Positions 9,083-15,379 of a stretch of 48,773 bases of DNA are shown here, in pieces (positions within the stretch are counted from its first letter, which is position 1; each line of letters opens with the position of its first letter). The stretch spans positions 1 through 48,773 of the forward strand of contig JAFXDG010000042.1 in the NCBI GenBank assembly GCA_017521285.1, given 5' to 3'. The translations under genes were made by a program, and so were the position numbers. This DNA is from Bacteroidaceae bacterium (GTDB taxonomy: Bacteria; Bacteroidota; Bacteroidia; Bacteroidales; Bacteroidaceae). The notes under the pieces were generated by a model that saw only the letters and a list, made by a program, of their open reading frames with translations, had not been told where the DNA came from and ran no database searches.

Positions 9083-9415
9083 ATGAAAGAAGTGTTGAAA
9101 CATTCTGATGTATTGACTGAAATACGTGGTGTGGCTAAGACTGCAATGCCATGTGGAGGACGTATGTTTCTATTTGGTTCGCAAGCTCGTGGAGATGCGC
9201 GAGTGGATTCGGATTGGGATATTTTGATTCTGTTAGATAAGGAAAGGATTAAGAATGAAGATTTTGATACTATCGCTTATCCAATAGTTGAACTTGGATG
9301 GAAACTTGGTGTTGAAATCAATCCGATTCTGTACACTTACAGTGATTGGGAAAAGAGATATTTTACTACCTTTTACAAAAATGTACAAAAAGACAGAATA
9401 GAACTATGGCTTTGA
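9083..9415 (+). CDS. MNT-type nucleotidyltransferase, antitoxin of an MNT-HEPN pair
   Basis: 110 residues from the start at 9083 (an in-frame ATG at 9032 precedes a region with promoter-like sequence and is less likely). Residues 32-46 read GSQARGDARVDSDWD, the nucleotidyltransferase signature GSxxRGxxxxxSDxD, with D44 and D46 as metal-binding acids. Minimal nucleotidyltransferases paired with a HEPN RNase are known toxin-antitoxin modules in which the MNT protein inactivates the toxin by adenylylation. The HEPN gene starts at 9406, overlapping by 10 bases. The gene appears intact. A weak promoter (CTTG 9031-9034, 19 bases, TTTCTTTG 9054-9061) precedes it. Confidence 0.85.
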   Translation: MKEVLKHSDVLTEIRGVAKTAMPCGGRMFLFGSQARGDARVDSDWDILILLDKERIKNEDFDTIAYPIVELGWKLGVEINPILYTYSDWEKRYFTTFYKNVQKDRIELWL

Positions 9416-9832
9416 CAATTGATGAGAAAAAAGCAATTATCGCATATAGGATTGAAAAGTCACGAAAAACAATGATTGAGGCTCGTGACAATGCGAAAAT
9501 GAAACATTGGAGTCTGGCTGCCAATTGTTTGTATTATGCGTTGTTTCAGATAGCTTCAGCGTTGCTGGTTGACAAAGGATATACGTCGAAAACTCATAGT
9601 GGATATTGTGTATTCTTGGACAAGAATTTGTGGCTAAAGGTTTGTTGGGGAAAGAATACAGACCGATAGAATCAGAACCAACTGTCGCCGCCGACCCTGC
9701 GGTGGCGTATGGGTGTATGGATACGACTCCAAATTCGGCAAAATGAATCTCCCGGGAAACATTGGAGGCTGAGTGCTATTCGTTGGAAGAATCTAAGGCA
9801 AGACTCCTTGAACTTGAAACTTTAAACCTCAA
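9406..9832 (+). pseudogene. Broken HEPN-domain toxin partner of the MNT protein
   Basis: The first frame (9406-9669, 87 residues) reads ALTIDEKKAIIAYRIEKSRK, then WSLAANCLYYALFQIASALL and KTHSG, the usual HEPN helix pattern. It then runs out of frame. One base lost in the T pair at 9616-9617 restores FGQEFVAKGLLGKEYRPIES. Around 9680-9760 further changes interrupt the frame. A last recognisable piece, EAECYSLEESKARLLELE, lies at 9765-9818. HEPN toxins are about 125-135 residues and this one is not intact. Either the toxin is dead while the antitoxin survives, or several bases are missing from the assembly. The 3' limit is approximate. Confidence 0.7.
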
Positions 9833-9950
9833 AACAAGGACATTCCTTCTTCACCCCCGGCAAGTCGCGATGTCCGGTGATGCGTGCTTTCGGATAGTCA
9901 GTATGCAGGCGGTGGAGTGGTTGGTGAAAGTTTCAGGTTTCAGGTGAAAT

Positions 9951-9970
9951 GGGCTGTACTTCAGTAATAA
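9951..9970. repeat. Left copy of an imperfect direct repeat flanking the three-gene operon
   Basis: The sequence gggctgtacttcagtaataa at 9951-9970 matches ggactgtacttcagcaataa at 12662-12681 at 18 of 20 positions, in the same orientation. The pair brackets the DUF262-ATPase-effector operon (10060-12497) and little else, as boundary repeats of a mobile or exchangeable cassette would. No integrase or transposase is visible, so mobility is inference. Confidence 0.55.
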
Positions 9971-9983
9971 AAAACGTTATTCC

Positions 9984-10015
9984 TTTGGAATTTTGAAGGG
10001 AAATATGTTCCTTTG
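9984..10015 (+). promoter_or_regulatory. Bacteroidota promoter of the DUF262-ATPase operon
   Basis: A -33 box TTTG at 9984-9987, a 20-base spacer, and TTCCTTTG at 10008-10015, one base off the -7 consensus TAnnTTTG. Transcription would start about 10019, giving a 5' leader of about 40 bases before the DUF262 gene at 10060. Confidence 0.6.
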
Positions 10016-10059
10016 CAAAGTTTATATTGAAAATGAACATTATAAGATAGAATTGTTTA

Positions 10060-10515
10060 ATGAATAACACTATAGGCAGTACGGATTTCAGAATGCAGTA
10101 TTTTACCATTCGGGAATTGATGCAGAGAATGGATGATGAGCAGTTGATCGGTAAGAGAGTGCTTCGGAAACAATGGAATAGACAAAAGCAAATGAACTTT
10201 ATTGAATCCGTATTATCGGGCATTCCCATTGCTTCTGTCTATTTTGATGGTTCGAAACCGCGGTGGACAGTTTTGGATGGTGTGGAGCGGCTATGTGCCA
10301 TAGAGGATTTTGTAAATAATGCGTTCCCTTTAAAGGATTTGAATTTATTGTCGCCTGATTATGAAGATAAATTTTTCAGAAATTTCCCTTTTGCTGTGAA
10401 GCGCCGGTTTATGAATACTCCTGTAATCGGATATGTGCTGACAACAGAGTTGCCCAAAGAGGTGCTGGAACTTATTTTTAAGAGATTAAATGGTGAATAT
10501 GAATACGATGCTTGA
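10060..10515 (+). CDS. Short DUF262 (ParB/GmrSD N-terminal-like) protein, gene 1 of a candidate defence operon
   Basis: 151 residues. The order YFTIRELMQRM (14-24), then RKQWNRQKQMNFIESVLSGIPIASVYF (36-62), then WTVLDGVERLCAIEDF (69-84) matches the DUF262 N-terminal domain. That domain is known from GmrSD type IV restriction, SspE and BrxU, where it binds or hydrolyses nucleotides. The canonical DGQQR motif reads DGVER here (73-77): the two glutamines are replaced, the Asp and Arg kept. Full DUF262 proteins are usually several hundred residues with a C-terminal nuclease; this one ends just after the equivalent of the IFxRLN element, so it is a stand-alone N-domain. The next gene overlaps its end, so the two are translationally coupled. 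Confidence 0.75.
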   Translation: MNNTIGSTDFRMQYFTIRELMQRMDDEQLIGKRVLRKQWNRQKQMNFIESVLSGIPIASVYFDGSKPRWTVLDGVERLCAIEDFVNNAFPLKDLNLLSPDYEDKFFRNFPFAVKRRFMNTPVIGYVLTTELPKEVLELIFKRLNGEYEYDA

Positions 10516-11611
10516 ATATATTGTCTTAAAGAACTTCAAATGCTTTGATGAACTCCAGATTCGTTTGGCTCCGTTGACTCTCGTAACGGGTATGAATGGA
10601 GTTGGAAAATCAACATTGATCCAATCGCTGTTGATTATACGGCAGAGTTTTGTTGCACGGTATCTGCAAGATGGTTATATATCGCTGAACGGTGAGCTTG
10701 TGAATCTGATAAATGGAAGTGCTTTGTTGTATAATCAGGCAAATGACGAGTGTGTAGAAGTACGAATTGAAGATGAAGAAGACGAATACATTTTTACATT
10801 GCCAAAGGTGGAAAACGATAACCATCTGCAACTGATGGAAATATCTCCGGAGGGATACACTAAAAAAGGACTGCTTTTGTTAGAAGATGATTTTGTGTAT
10901 TTGAATGCAGAACGTTTGTCACCACAGATTTATTATAAACCGACCAATTCATCTGAAAAGAATTACAGCCGCATGGGAAACCGTCATGGCGACAAGGCGG
11001 TGGGGGTATTGTTTGATGCTATTGATAAGGTGGATGATTTGAACATTGTCGCATTAAAGGCTGAAACAGCTGCTTCCAATCGTGTGGGAGATAATGTGTC
11101 TGCATGGTTGGGATACATTATGGGGACAAAGATTACTGCGAAAGTTGAAAAAGTGAACAGTGAGGATTTGCGCTTGACTTATACGGTCGGTGATGTGGCC
11201 AAGGAAAATGTCTTTTCTCCGTTGAATACAGCTTTTGGAAATTCTTATCTGTTACCAATCATTGTAGCTGTGCTGACAGCGAAAAAAGGAGGACTGATTT
11301 TATTGGAAAATCCTGAGGCGCATTTGCATCCTGCTGCACAATTCAGATTGGGAAAACTTCTTGCTATGGCTGCAGAACAGGGTATTCAGTTGATTGTGGA
11401 GACACATAGCGATCATTTGTTGAATGGGATACGTGTAGCAGCAAAAAATGGCCAAATATCATCGGATAATGTAGCTATCCAATATTTTGTAGAACATGAC
11501 GGTTGTCATGATGCCCAACGGATTGTACTGAATAATGATGGGGAATTGGACTGTTGGCCTCAAGGCTTTTTTGATGAATGGGAAAAGGCTTTGGATTCAT
11601 TAATCGGCTAA
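10508..11611 (+). CDS. DUF3696-type AAA/SMC-like ATPase, gene 2 of a candidate defence operon
   Basis: 367 residues from the start at 10508 (MLEYIVLKNFKCF). Starts at 10490 and 10499 are also possible, but 10508 gives the short overlap ATGCTTGA with the upstream stop. Walker A GMNGVGKST at 28-36. Walker B/signature LLENPEAHLHPAAQ from about 265, followed by VETHSDHLLNGIR near 298-310, a layout typical of COG4938/DUF3696 ATPases related to OLD and RecF/SMC enzymes. In known systems such ATPases (OLD/Gabija, PARIS, AbiL types) sense phage or DNA and release a toxic or nucleolytic partner. No nuclease domain is fused here, which suggests the partner is the downstream protein. Confidence 0.85.
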   Translation: MLEYIVLKNFKCFDELQIRLAPLTLVTGMNGVGKSTLIQSLLIIRQSFVARYLQDGYISLNGELVNLINGSALLYNQANDECVEVRIEDEEDEYIFTLPKVENDNHLQLMEISPEGYTKKGLLLLEDDFVYLNAERLSPQIYYKPTNSSEKNYSRMGNRHGDKAVGVLFDAIDKVDDLNIVALKAETAASNRVGDNVSAWLGYIMGTKITAKVEKVNSEDLRLTYTVGDVAKENVFSPLNTAFGNSYLLPIIVAVLTAKKGGLILLENPEAHLHPAAQFRLGKLLAMAAEQGIQLIVETHSDHLLNGIRVAAKNGQISSDNVAIQYFVEHDGCHDAQRIVLNNDGELDCWPQGFFDEWEKALDSLIG

Positions 11612-11621
11612 GTGAACTGTC

Positions 11622-12497
11622 ATGAAATTACCGTTGAATGAGTGGGCGGCAGCTATAAGGTCTGAAACTTTTATTGGAAATGAGCCGTGGAATGAATTTG
11701 AACAATTGGTCAAAACCTTGGCCAATGAATACGACATTCAAAAAATCCTATTCACCAAAAGTGATGCATCTGACCTTCAAAAGGAAATTTATGCGCTACA
11801 ATCCAGAACAGAGCAGCAGAGAATGAAAACCTTTTATGATAAGTATATTGAAAAATACACAGTCTCCTCTTTTTCAGAGGAATATATTTGTCGGGAGGTG
11901 AAGATGAAAGAAAGCGTAGCGGTGCTGTTAACCGTGGCTTATAGTGAGAAAGTTCCCACTGTAAGCATTCTGTATGACAATGCCTTTGTTTGCGATTCGT
12001 TTAAGGCTTGTCTGTTTAACAGTCGGAAAGAAAAAGGAAAAACTGTGATTCTTAAGAATCTACATGTTGAGAATCTGGAAATATATAAAGAATTCTTTCT
12101 TACTGGAATTCCACCGCGTGAATTGAACCCCCAATCGAATCCTATATGGAATGTGGAAAAAACAAAAAAGTATTATGATACATTGCCTAGTTTGATAGGG
12201 TTATCTAAAGAAGAGAAAAATTACTTGTTTATTCAAGAGGGAACTCATGTGGCTCAATTGAATGGTTGGGAAAAAGATAAGAATTTGTCTGAAATCAATT
12301 CTACTTCTCAAAAAATGAGGCATGTGTTCCGTCCTAAAAAGTTTAAAGATAAAGATGCGGCTTTTTTGAGTATTGATTTTGAAAAACGAGCATTTGAATT
12401 ATTGAATCATCGGGGTAAGCATTTGGGTGAAATTTCATATTTGGGTGAGAAGAATACAGGCCCCAAGCCTAATCATGATATAAAGTTGAAACGTTAA
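11622..12497 (+). CDS. Unrecognised 291-residue protein, gene 3 and candidate effector of the operon
   Basis: I do not recognise a family for most of this protein. It starts 10 bases after the ATPase stop. Residues 1-190 look mixed alpha/beta and soluble. A middle segment reads HVAQLNGWEKDKNLSEINS. The C-terminal 44 residues hold D252 FEKRAFE259, then HRGKHLGE (263-270) and GPKPNHDIKLKR at the end. From memory this resembles the colicin E3/cloacin rRNase C-terminus (acidic and His catalytic residues, then GQHLGS, then GPDPKRNIK); however, the catalytic His between D and E in E3 is K255 here. It could be an RNase effector, an adaptor or a sensor. No signal peptide or membrane segment is seen. 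Confidence 0.55.
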   Translation: MKLPLNEWAAAIRSETFIGNEPWNEFEQLVKTLANEYDIQKILFTKSDASDLQKEIYALQSRTEQQRMKTFYDKYIEKYTVSSFSEEYICREVKMKESVAVLLTVAYSEKVPTVSILYDNAFVCDSFKACLFNSRKEKGKTVILKNLHVENLEIYKEFFLTGIPPRELNPQSNPIWNVEKTKKYYDTLPSLIGLSKEEKNYLFIQEGTHVAQLNGWEKDKNLSEINSTSQKMRHVFRPKKFKDKDAAFLSIDFEKRAFELLNHRGKHLGEISYLGEKNTGPKPNHDIKLKR

Positions 12498-12503
12498 TGA
12501 ACT

Positions 12504-12639
12504 ATGGTTGAATTCGTTTATACGTTGAGAGACTTCTTAGCTCAACCTGAAGCTTTGAACTTGAAACTGAAAAAAGATAAAAGTTCTTGCCATTGTTAAT
12601 AATCTGTGGGACGAGTTGATGAGAGCTGTGCTCGAATAA
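12504..12639 (+). pseudogene. Possible small frameshifted ORF after the defence-like operon
   Basis: An ATG at 12504, 7 bases after the operon's third stop, opens MVEFVYTLRDFLAQPEALNL. If one extra A in the runs at 12570-12575 or 12579-12582 is removed, the frame continues as KVLAIVNNLWDELMRAVLE and stops at 12637-12639, giving about 44 residues of helical, plausible protein. As sequenced, the frame stops at 12597-12599. It may be a fourth small operon gene with a one-base insertion, a fragment of a larger lost gene, or chance. Confidence 0.3.
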
Positions 12640-12661
12640 TTTAGAGAACCCACCTTAAAAC

Positions 12662-12681
12662 GGACTGTACTTCAGCAATAA
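12662..12681. repeat. Right copy of the direct repeat flanking the three-gene operon
   Basis: ggactgtacttcagcaataa, 18 of 20 identical to the copy at 9951-9970 and in the same orientation. It lies about 165 bases after the third gene of the operon and before the leader of the aminotransferase gene. Confidence 0.55.
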
Positions 12682-12772
12682 TAAGTAATAGAAAAAATAG
12701 TCGGTATTCGCTAATTATTAATTATTTGTTAGATATTTCTGAGTTATCTACTGTTTGTTAGATATTTCTTTG

Positions 12773-12916
12773 TATATTTGCGGTATAGTTTTTGTAATAT
12801 GATAAGGATGGAGATACACCTAAAACGGAATATGTGTTGGCAGGAACTCTCATCAGTGTCTTTGTTGCAGTAATAAGCGAACTCCTGCTGATAAAGTTGT
12901 ATTCTGAGAGTTCCTG
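12773..12916 (+). promoter_or_regulatory. -7 box and long structured leader of the aminotransferase operon
   Basis: A consensus -7 box TATATTTG lies at 12773-12780; the only TTTG nearby (12754-12757) is 15 bases upstream, closer than usual. Transcription from it would give a leader of nearly 200 bases before the gene at 12981. The leader holds a perfect 12-bp inverted repeat, caggaactctca at 12841-12852 and tgagagttcctg at 12905-12916, around a 52-base loop with a further atcag/ctgat pairing inside. This could be an attenuator, an antitermination site or a regulatory RNA element. Confidence 0.45.
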
Positions 12917-12980
12917 TTTTATAGTGGCAGGGTGACAGAATATGCAAATTAGGAAATTATATAAACTAAAAAAGAAAGAT

Positions 12981-14189
12981 ATGAAACTAAGAAATATTCC
13001 ATTCAGTCCTCCTGATATGACTCAATTGGAGGCTGATGAAGTGGTTGAAGCAATCCGTTCGGGATGGATTACTACAGGACCACGAACTAAAGAGTTTGAA
13101 CGACAGATAGCAGCTTATTGTCATACAGAAAAGGCTGTATGTCTCAATTCGGCTACGGCTTGTATGGAACAGGTGTTGCATCTGTTGGGTGTCGGGCCGG
13201 GTGATGAAGTGATTACATGTGCCTACACCTATACGGCTACGGCCAGTGTGACATGTCATGTAGGGGCCAAGGTGGTGATGGTAGATACTGCACCAGAATC
13301 ATTTGAAATGGATTACGACAAATTGGCGAATGCCATTACGGAACGTACCAAAGTGATTATCCCCGTGGATTTGGCAGGTATTGTATGTGACTATGACAAG
13401 GTGTTTGCTGCTGTTGAGAGTAAGAAGCATTTGTTCCGTCCTGTAAACGATATCCAACGGGCTTTTGGTCGGGTTGTGGTGATGGCCGATGCGGCTCATG
13501 CTTTCGGAGCGCAGCGTCAGGGAAAAATGTGCGGTGAGATTGCAGACTTTACCAGTTTCTCTTTCCATGCGGTGAAGAACTTGACAACAGCAGAGGGTGG
13601 TGCCGTGACATGGCGGAATATTCCAGGCATTGACAATGAATGGATATACAAACAGTTCCAGTTGCTCTCGCTTCACGGACAGAGTAAGGATGCACTGGCC
13701 AAAACGCAGTTGGGAGCATGGGAGTATGATATTGTGGCACCCAATTACAAGTGTAACATGACGGATGTTATGGCTGCCATCGGATTGATGCAGTTCAAAC
13801 GCTATCCGGAAATGTTGGAGCGGAGGAAGGAAATCATCAGCCGTTACAATGAGGGACTGAAAGATTGTCAGGTGAAAGTGTTGGAACATTATGGAACAGA
13901 CCATGCTTCAAGTGGTCATCTGTATTTGGTTCGTCTGACAGGTAAGGATGTGGAATACCGCAACGAAGTTATCATCAAGATGGCAGAGCGGGGAATAGCC
14001 TGCAATGTGCACTATAAACCACTGCCCATGATGACTGCCTATAAGAATTTGGGCTTTGACATCAAGGATTATCCTAATGCCTATAACCAGTATCGAAATG
14101 AAATTACCCTACCGTTGCATACCCGATTGACGGATGAAGAGGTGGAGTATGTGATTACTAATTTTGTGGAATTTGTTGATTCTTTATGA
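12981..14189 (+). CDS. DegT/DnrJ/EryC1/StrS family sugar aminotransferase
   Basis: 402 residues from the start at 12981 (MKLRNIPFSPPDMT); an ATG at 12942 would add 13 basic residues with no family match. Fold-type I PLP enzyme: VCLNSATACMEQ (PLP phosphate contact), VVMADAAHAFGA (Asp for the PLP ring), and SFHAVKNLTTAEGG with K199 as the Schiff-base lysine. It transfers an amino group to a 3- or 4-keto nucleotide sugar. With the acetyltransferase, PglC-like and GT4 genes that follow, the set resembles the module that makes and loads an N-acetylated amino sugar (bacillosamine type) as first sugar of the polysaccharide. Confidence 0.9.
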   Translation: MKLRNIPFSPPDMTQLEADEVVEAIRSGWITTGPRTKEFERQIAAYCHTEKAVCLNSATACMEQVLHLLGVGPGDEVITCAYTYTATASVTCHVGAKVVMVDTAPESFEMDYDKLANAITERTKVIIPVDLAGIVCDYDKVFAAVESKKHLFRPVNDIQRAFGRVVVMADAAHAFGAQRQGKMCGEIADFTSFSFHAVKNLTTAEGGAVTWRNIPGIDNEWIYKQFQLLSLHGQSKDALAKTQLGAWEYDIVAPNYKCNMTDVMAAIGLMQFKRYPEMLERRKEIISRYNEGLKDCQVKVLEHYGTDHASSGHLYLVRLTGKDVEYRNEVIIKMAERGIACNVHYKPLPMMTAYKNLGFDIKDYPNAYNQYRNEITLPLHTRLTDEEVEYVITNFVEFVDSL

Positions 14190-14803
14190 TAATTAGAAAG
14201 GCTACATTGAATGATGTGTCACAAATTGTTGAGATTCATAGTGACGCATTTGAAGATTTCTTTTTGACGAGTTTGGGCCCTATGTTCCTAAATTTTTATT
14301 ACGGTGCTTTTCTTCGTAATAAAGAAACGGGAATGTTTTGTGTAGTTGAGAATGATGAGATTTTGGGGTTCTCAGCTGTTACGAAATATTGTAGTGGATT
14401 TAATTCGAAACTATTGAAAGAAAATCTGTTTCGCTTTGGATGGGTAGGTTTGAAGTTATTGTTTACACGACCAGACGCCTTGTTGCGATTAATTAAAAAT
14501 TTTACAAAAAAGAGTGAAAGTGTAAATGAACCTGAAGATTATGCAGAATTATATTCTATAGGGGTCTCTAAGATAGCACAAGGAAGGGGGGTCGGTAAAG
14601 TGTTGTTAACAGCGACGGAAGAATTTCTGATTAAAAATGGCGTTTATAAAGTCTCGCTTACAACTGATTTTTACAATAATGAATCTGCTATTGCTTTTTA
14701 CAGTAAAATGGGGTATTCTATATTGTATGATTTTGTCGCTTATCCTAATAGAAAAATGTATCGTCTTATTAAAAATTTGAATACGAGTGAAACGGTTATT
14801 TGA
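14186..14803 (+). CDS. GNAT family N-acetyltransferase
   Basis: 205 residues. Begins MIIRKATLNDVSQIVEIH; the acetyl-CoA loop QGRGVGKVLL sits at about 131-140 after SIGVSKIA, followed by NNESAIAFYSKMGY, all standard GNAT motifs. It overlaps the aminotransferase by four bases (ATGA) and the next gene by 17, so the three are translationally coupled. The likely substrate is the amino group installed by the aminotransferase on a UDP-sugar, making it a functional counterpart of PglD or PseH. Substrate is inference. Confidence 0.82.
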   Translation: MIIRKATLNDVSQIVEIHSDAFEDFFLTSLGPMFLNFYYGAFLRNKETGMFCVVENDEILGFSAVTKYCSGFNSKLLKENLFRFGWVGLKLLFTRPDALLRLIKNFTKKSESVNEPEDYAELYSIGVSKIAQGRGVGKVLLTATEEFLIKNGVYKVSLTTDFYNNESAIAFYSKMGYSILYDFVAYPNRKMYRLIKNLNTSETVI

Positions 14804-15377
14804 TATTGTAGCAAGTGGATGTGGTTTGGTTATATTATGTCCTATTTTTATAATTATTGCAATTTGGATTAAATTGGATTCTTTTGGACCAATCTTTTAT
14901 AAACAAATTCGAGTTGGAAAAAATAATGAAGATTTTGGTTTATTCAAATTTCGTAGTATGCGAGTTGGAGCTGATAAAGCAGGACTCATTACCATAGGTG
15001 GGCGCGATCCAAGGGTTACAAGATCTGGTTATTATATTCGTAAATATAAGTTGGATGAATTGCCTCAATTGATTAACGTATTTATTGGGGATATGAGTCT
15101 TGTCGGACCACGACCGGAAGTTCGTAAATATGTCAATTTATATACGCCTGAACAAATGAAGGTGTTGAATGTTCGTCCTGGAATCACAGATTTAGCCTCT
15201 ATTCGTTATAGGAACGAAAATGAATTACTTGAAAAGTCAGAAGATCCTAATAAATTTTATGTGGAGGTAATTATGCAAGATAAATTGAAAATTAATTTAG
15301 AGTATGTGAATGAACACTCATTGTGGTATGATATTAAATTGATTTTTAGGACATTTGTTGCTATTATAAAAGGATAG
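14787..15377 (+). CDS. Initiating phosphoglycosyl transferase (PglC-like sugar transferase)
   Basis: 196 residues, the short monotopic form of the bacterial sugar transferase family. One N-terminal re-entrant hydrophobic segment (residues 8-30), then VGKNNEDFGLFKFRSM, then KLDELPQLINVFIGDMSLVGPRPE (88-111) with the catalytic Asp-Glu pair D90-E91. It transfers a sugar-1-phosphate from a UDP-sugar to undecaprenyl phosphate, the first membrane step of the pathway. It overlaps the GNAT gene by 17 bases and precedes a GT4 gene by 2. Confidence 0.92.
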   Translation: MKRLFDIVASGCGLVILCPIFIIIAIWIKLDSFGPIFYKQIRVGKNNEDFGLFKFRSMRVGADKAGLITIGGRDPRVTRSGYYIRKYKLDELPQLINVFIGDMSLVGPRPEVRKYVNLYTPEQMKVLNVRPGITDLASIRYRNENELLEKSEDPNKFYVEVIMQDKLKINLEYVNEHSLWYDIKLIFRTFVAIIKG

Positions 15378-15379
15378 AT

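Noticed and set aside
9762-9947. 61-residue + strand frame as an independent gene
   Set aside because: Its first 20 residues fit the C-terminal end of the broken HEPN toxin; the remainder runs into intergenic repeats.
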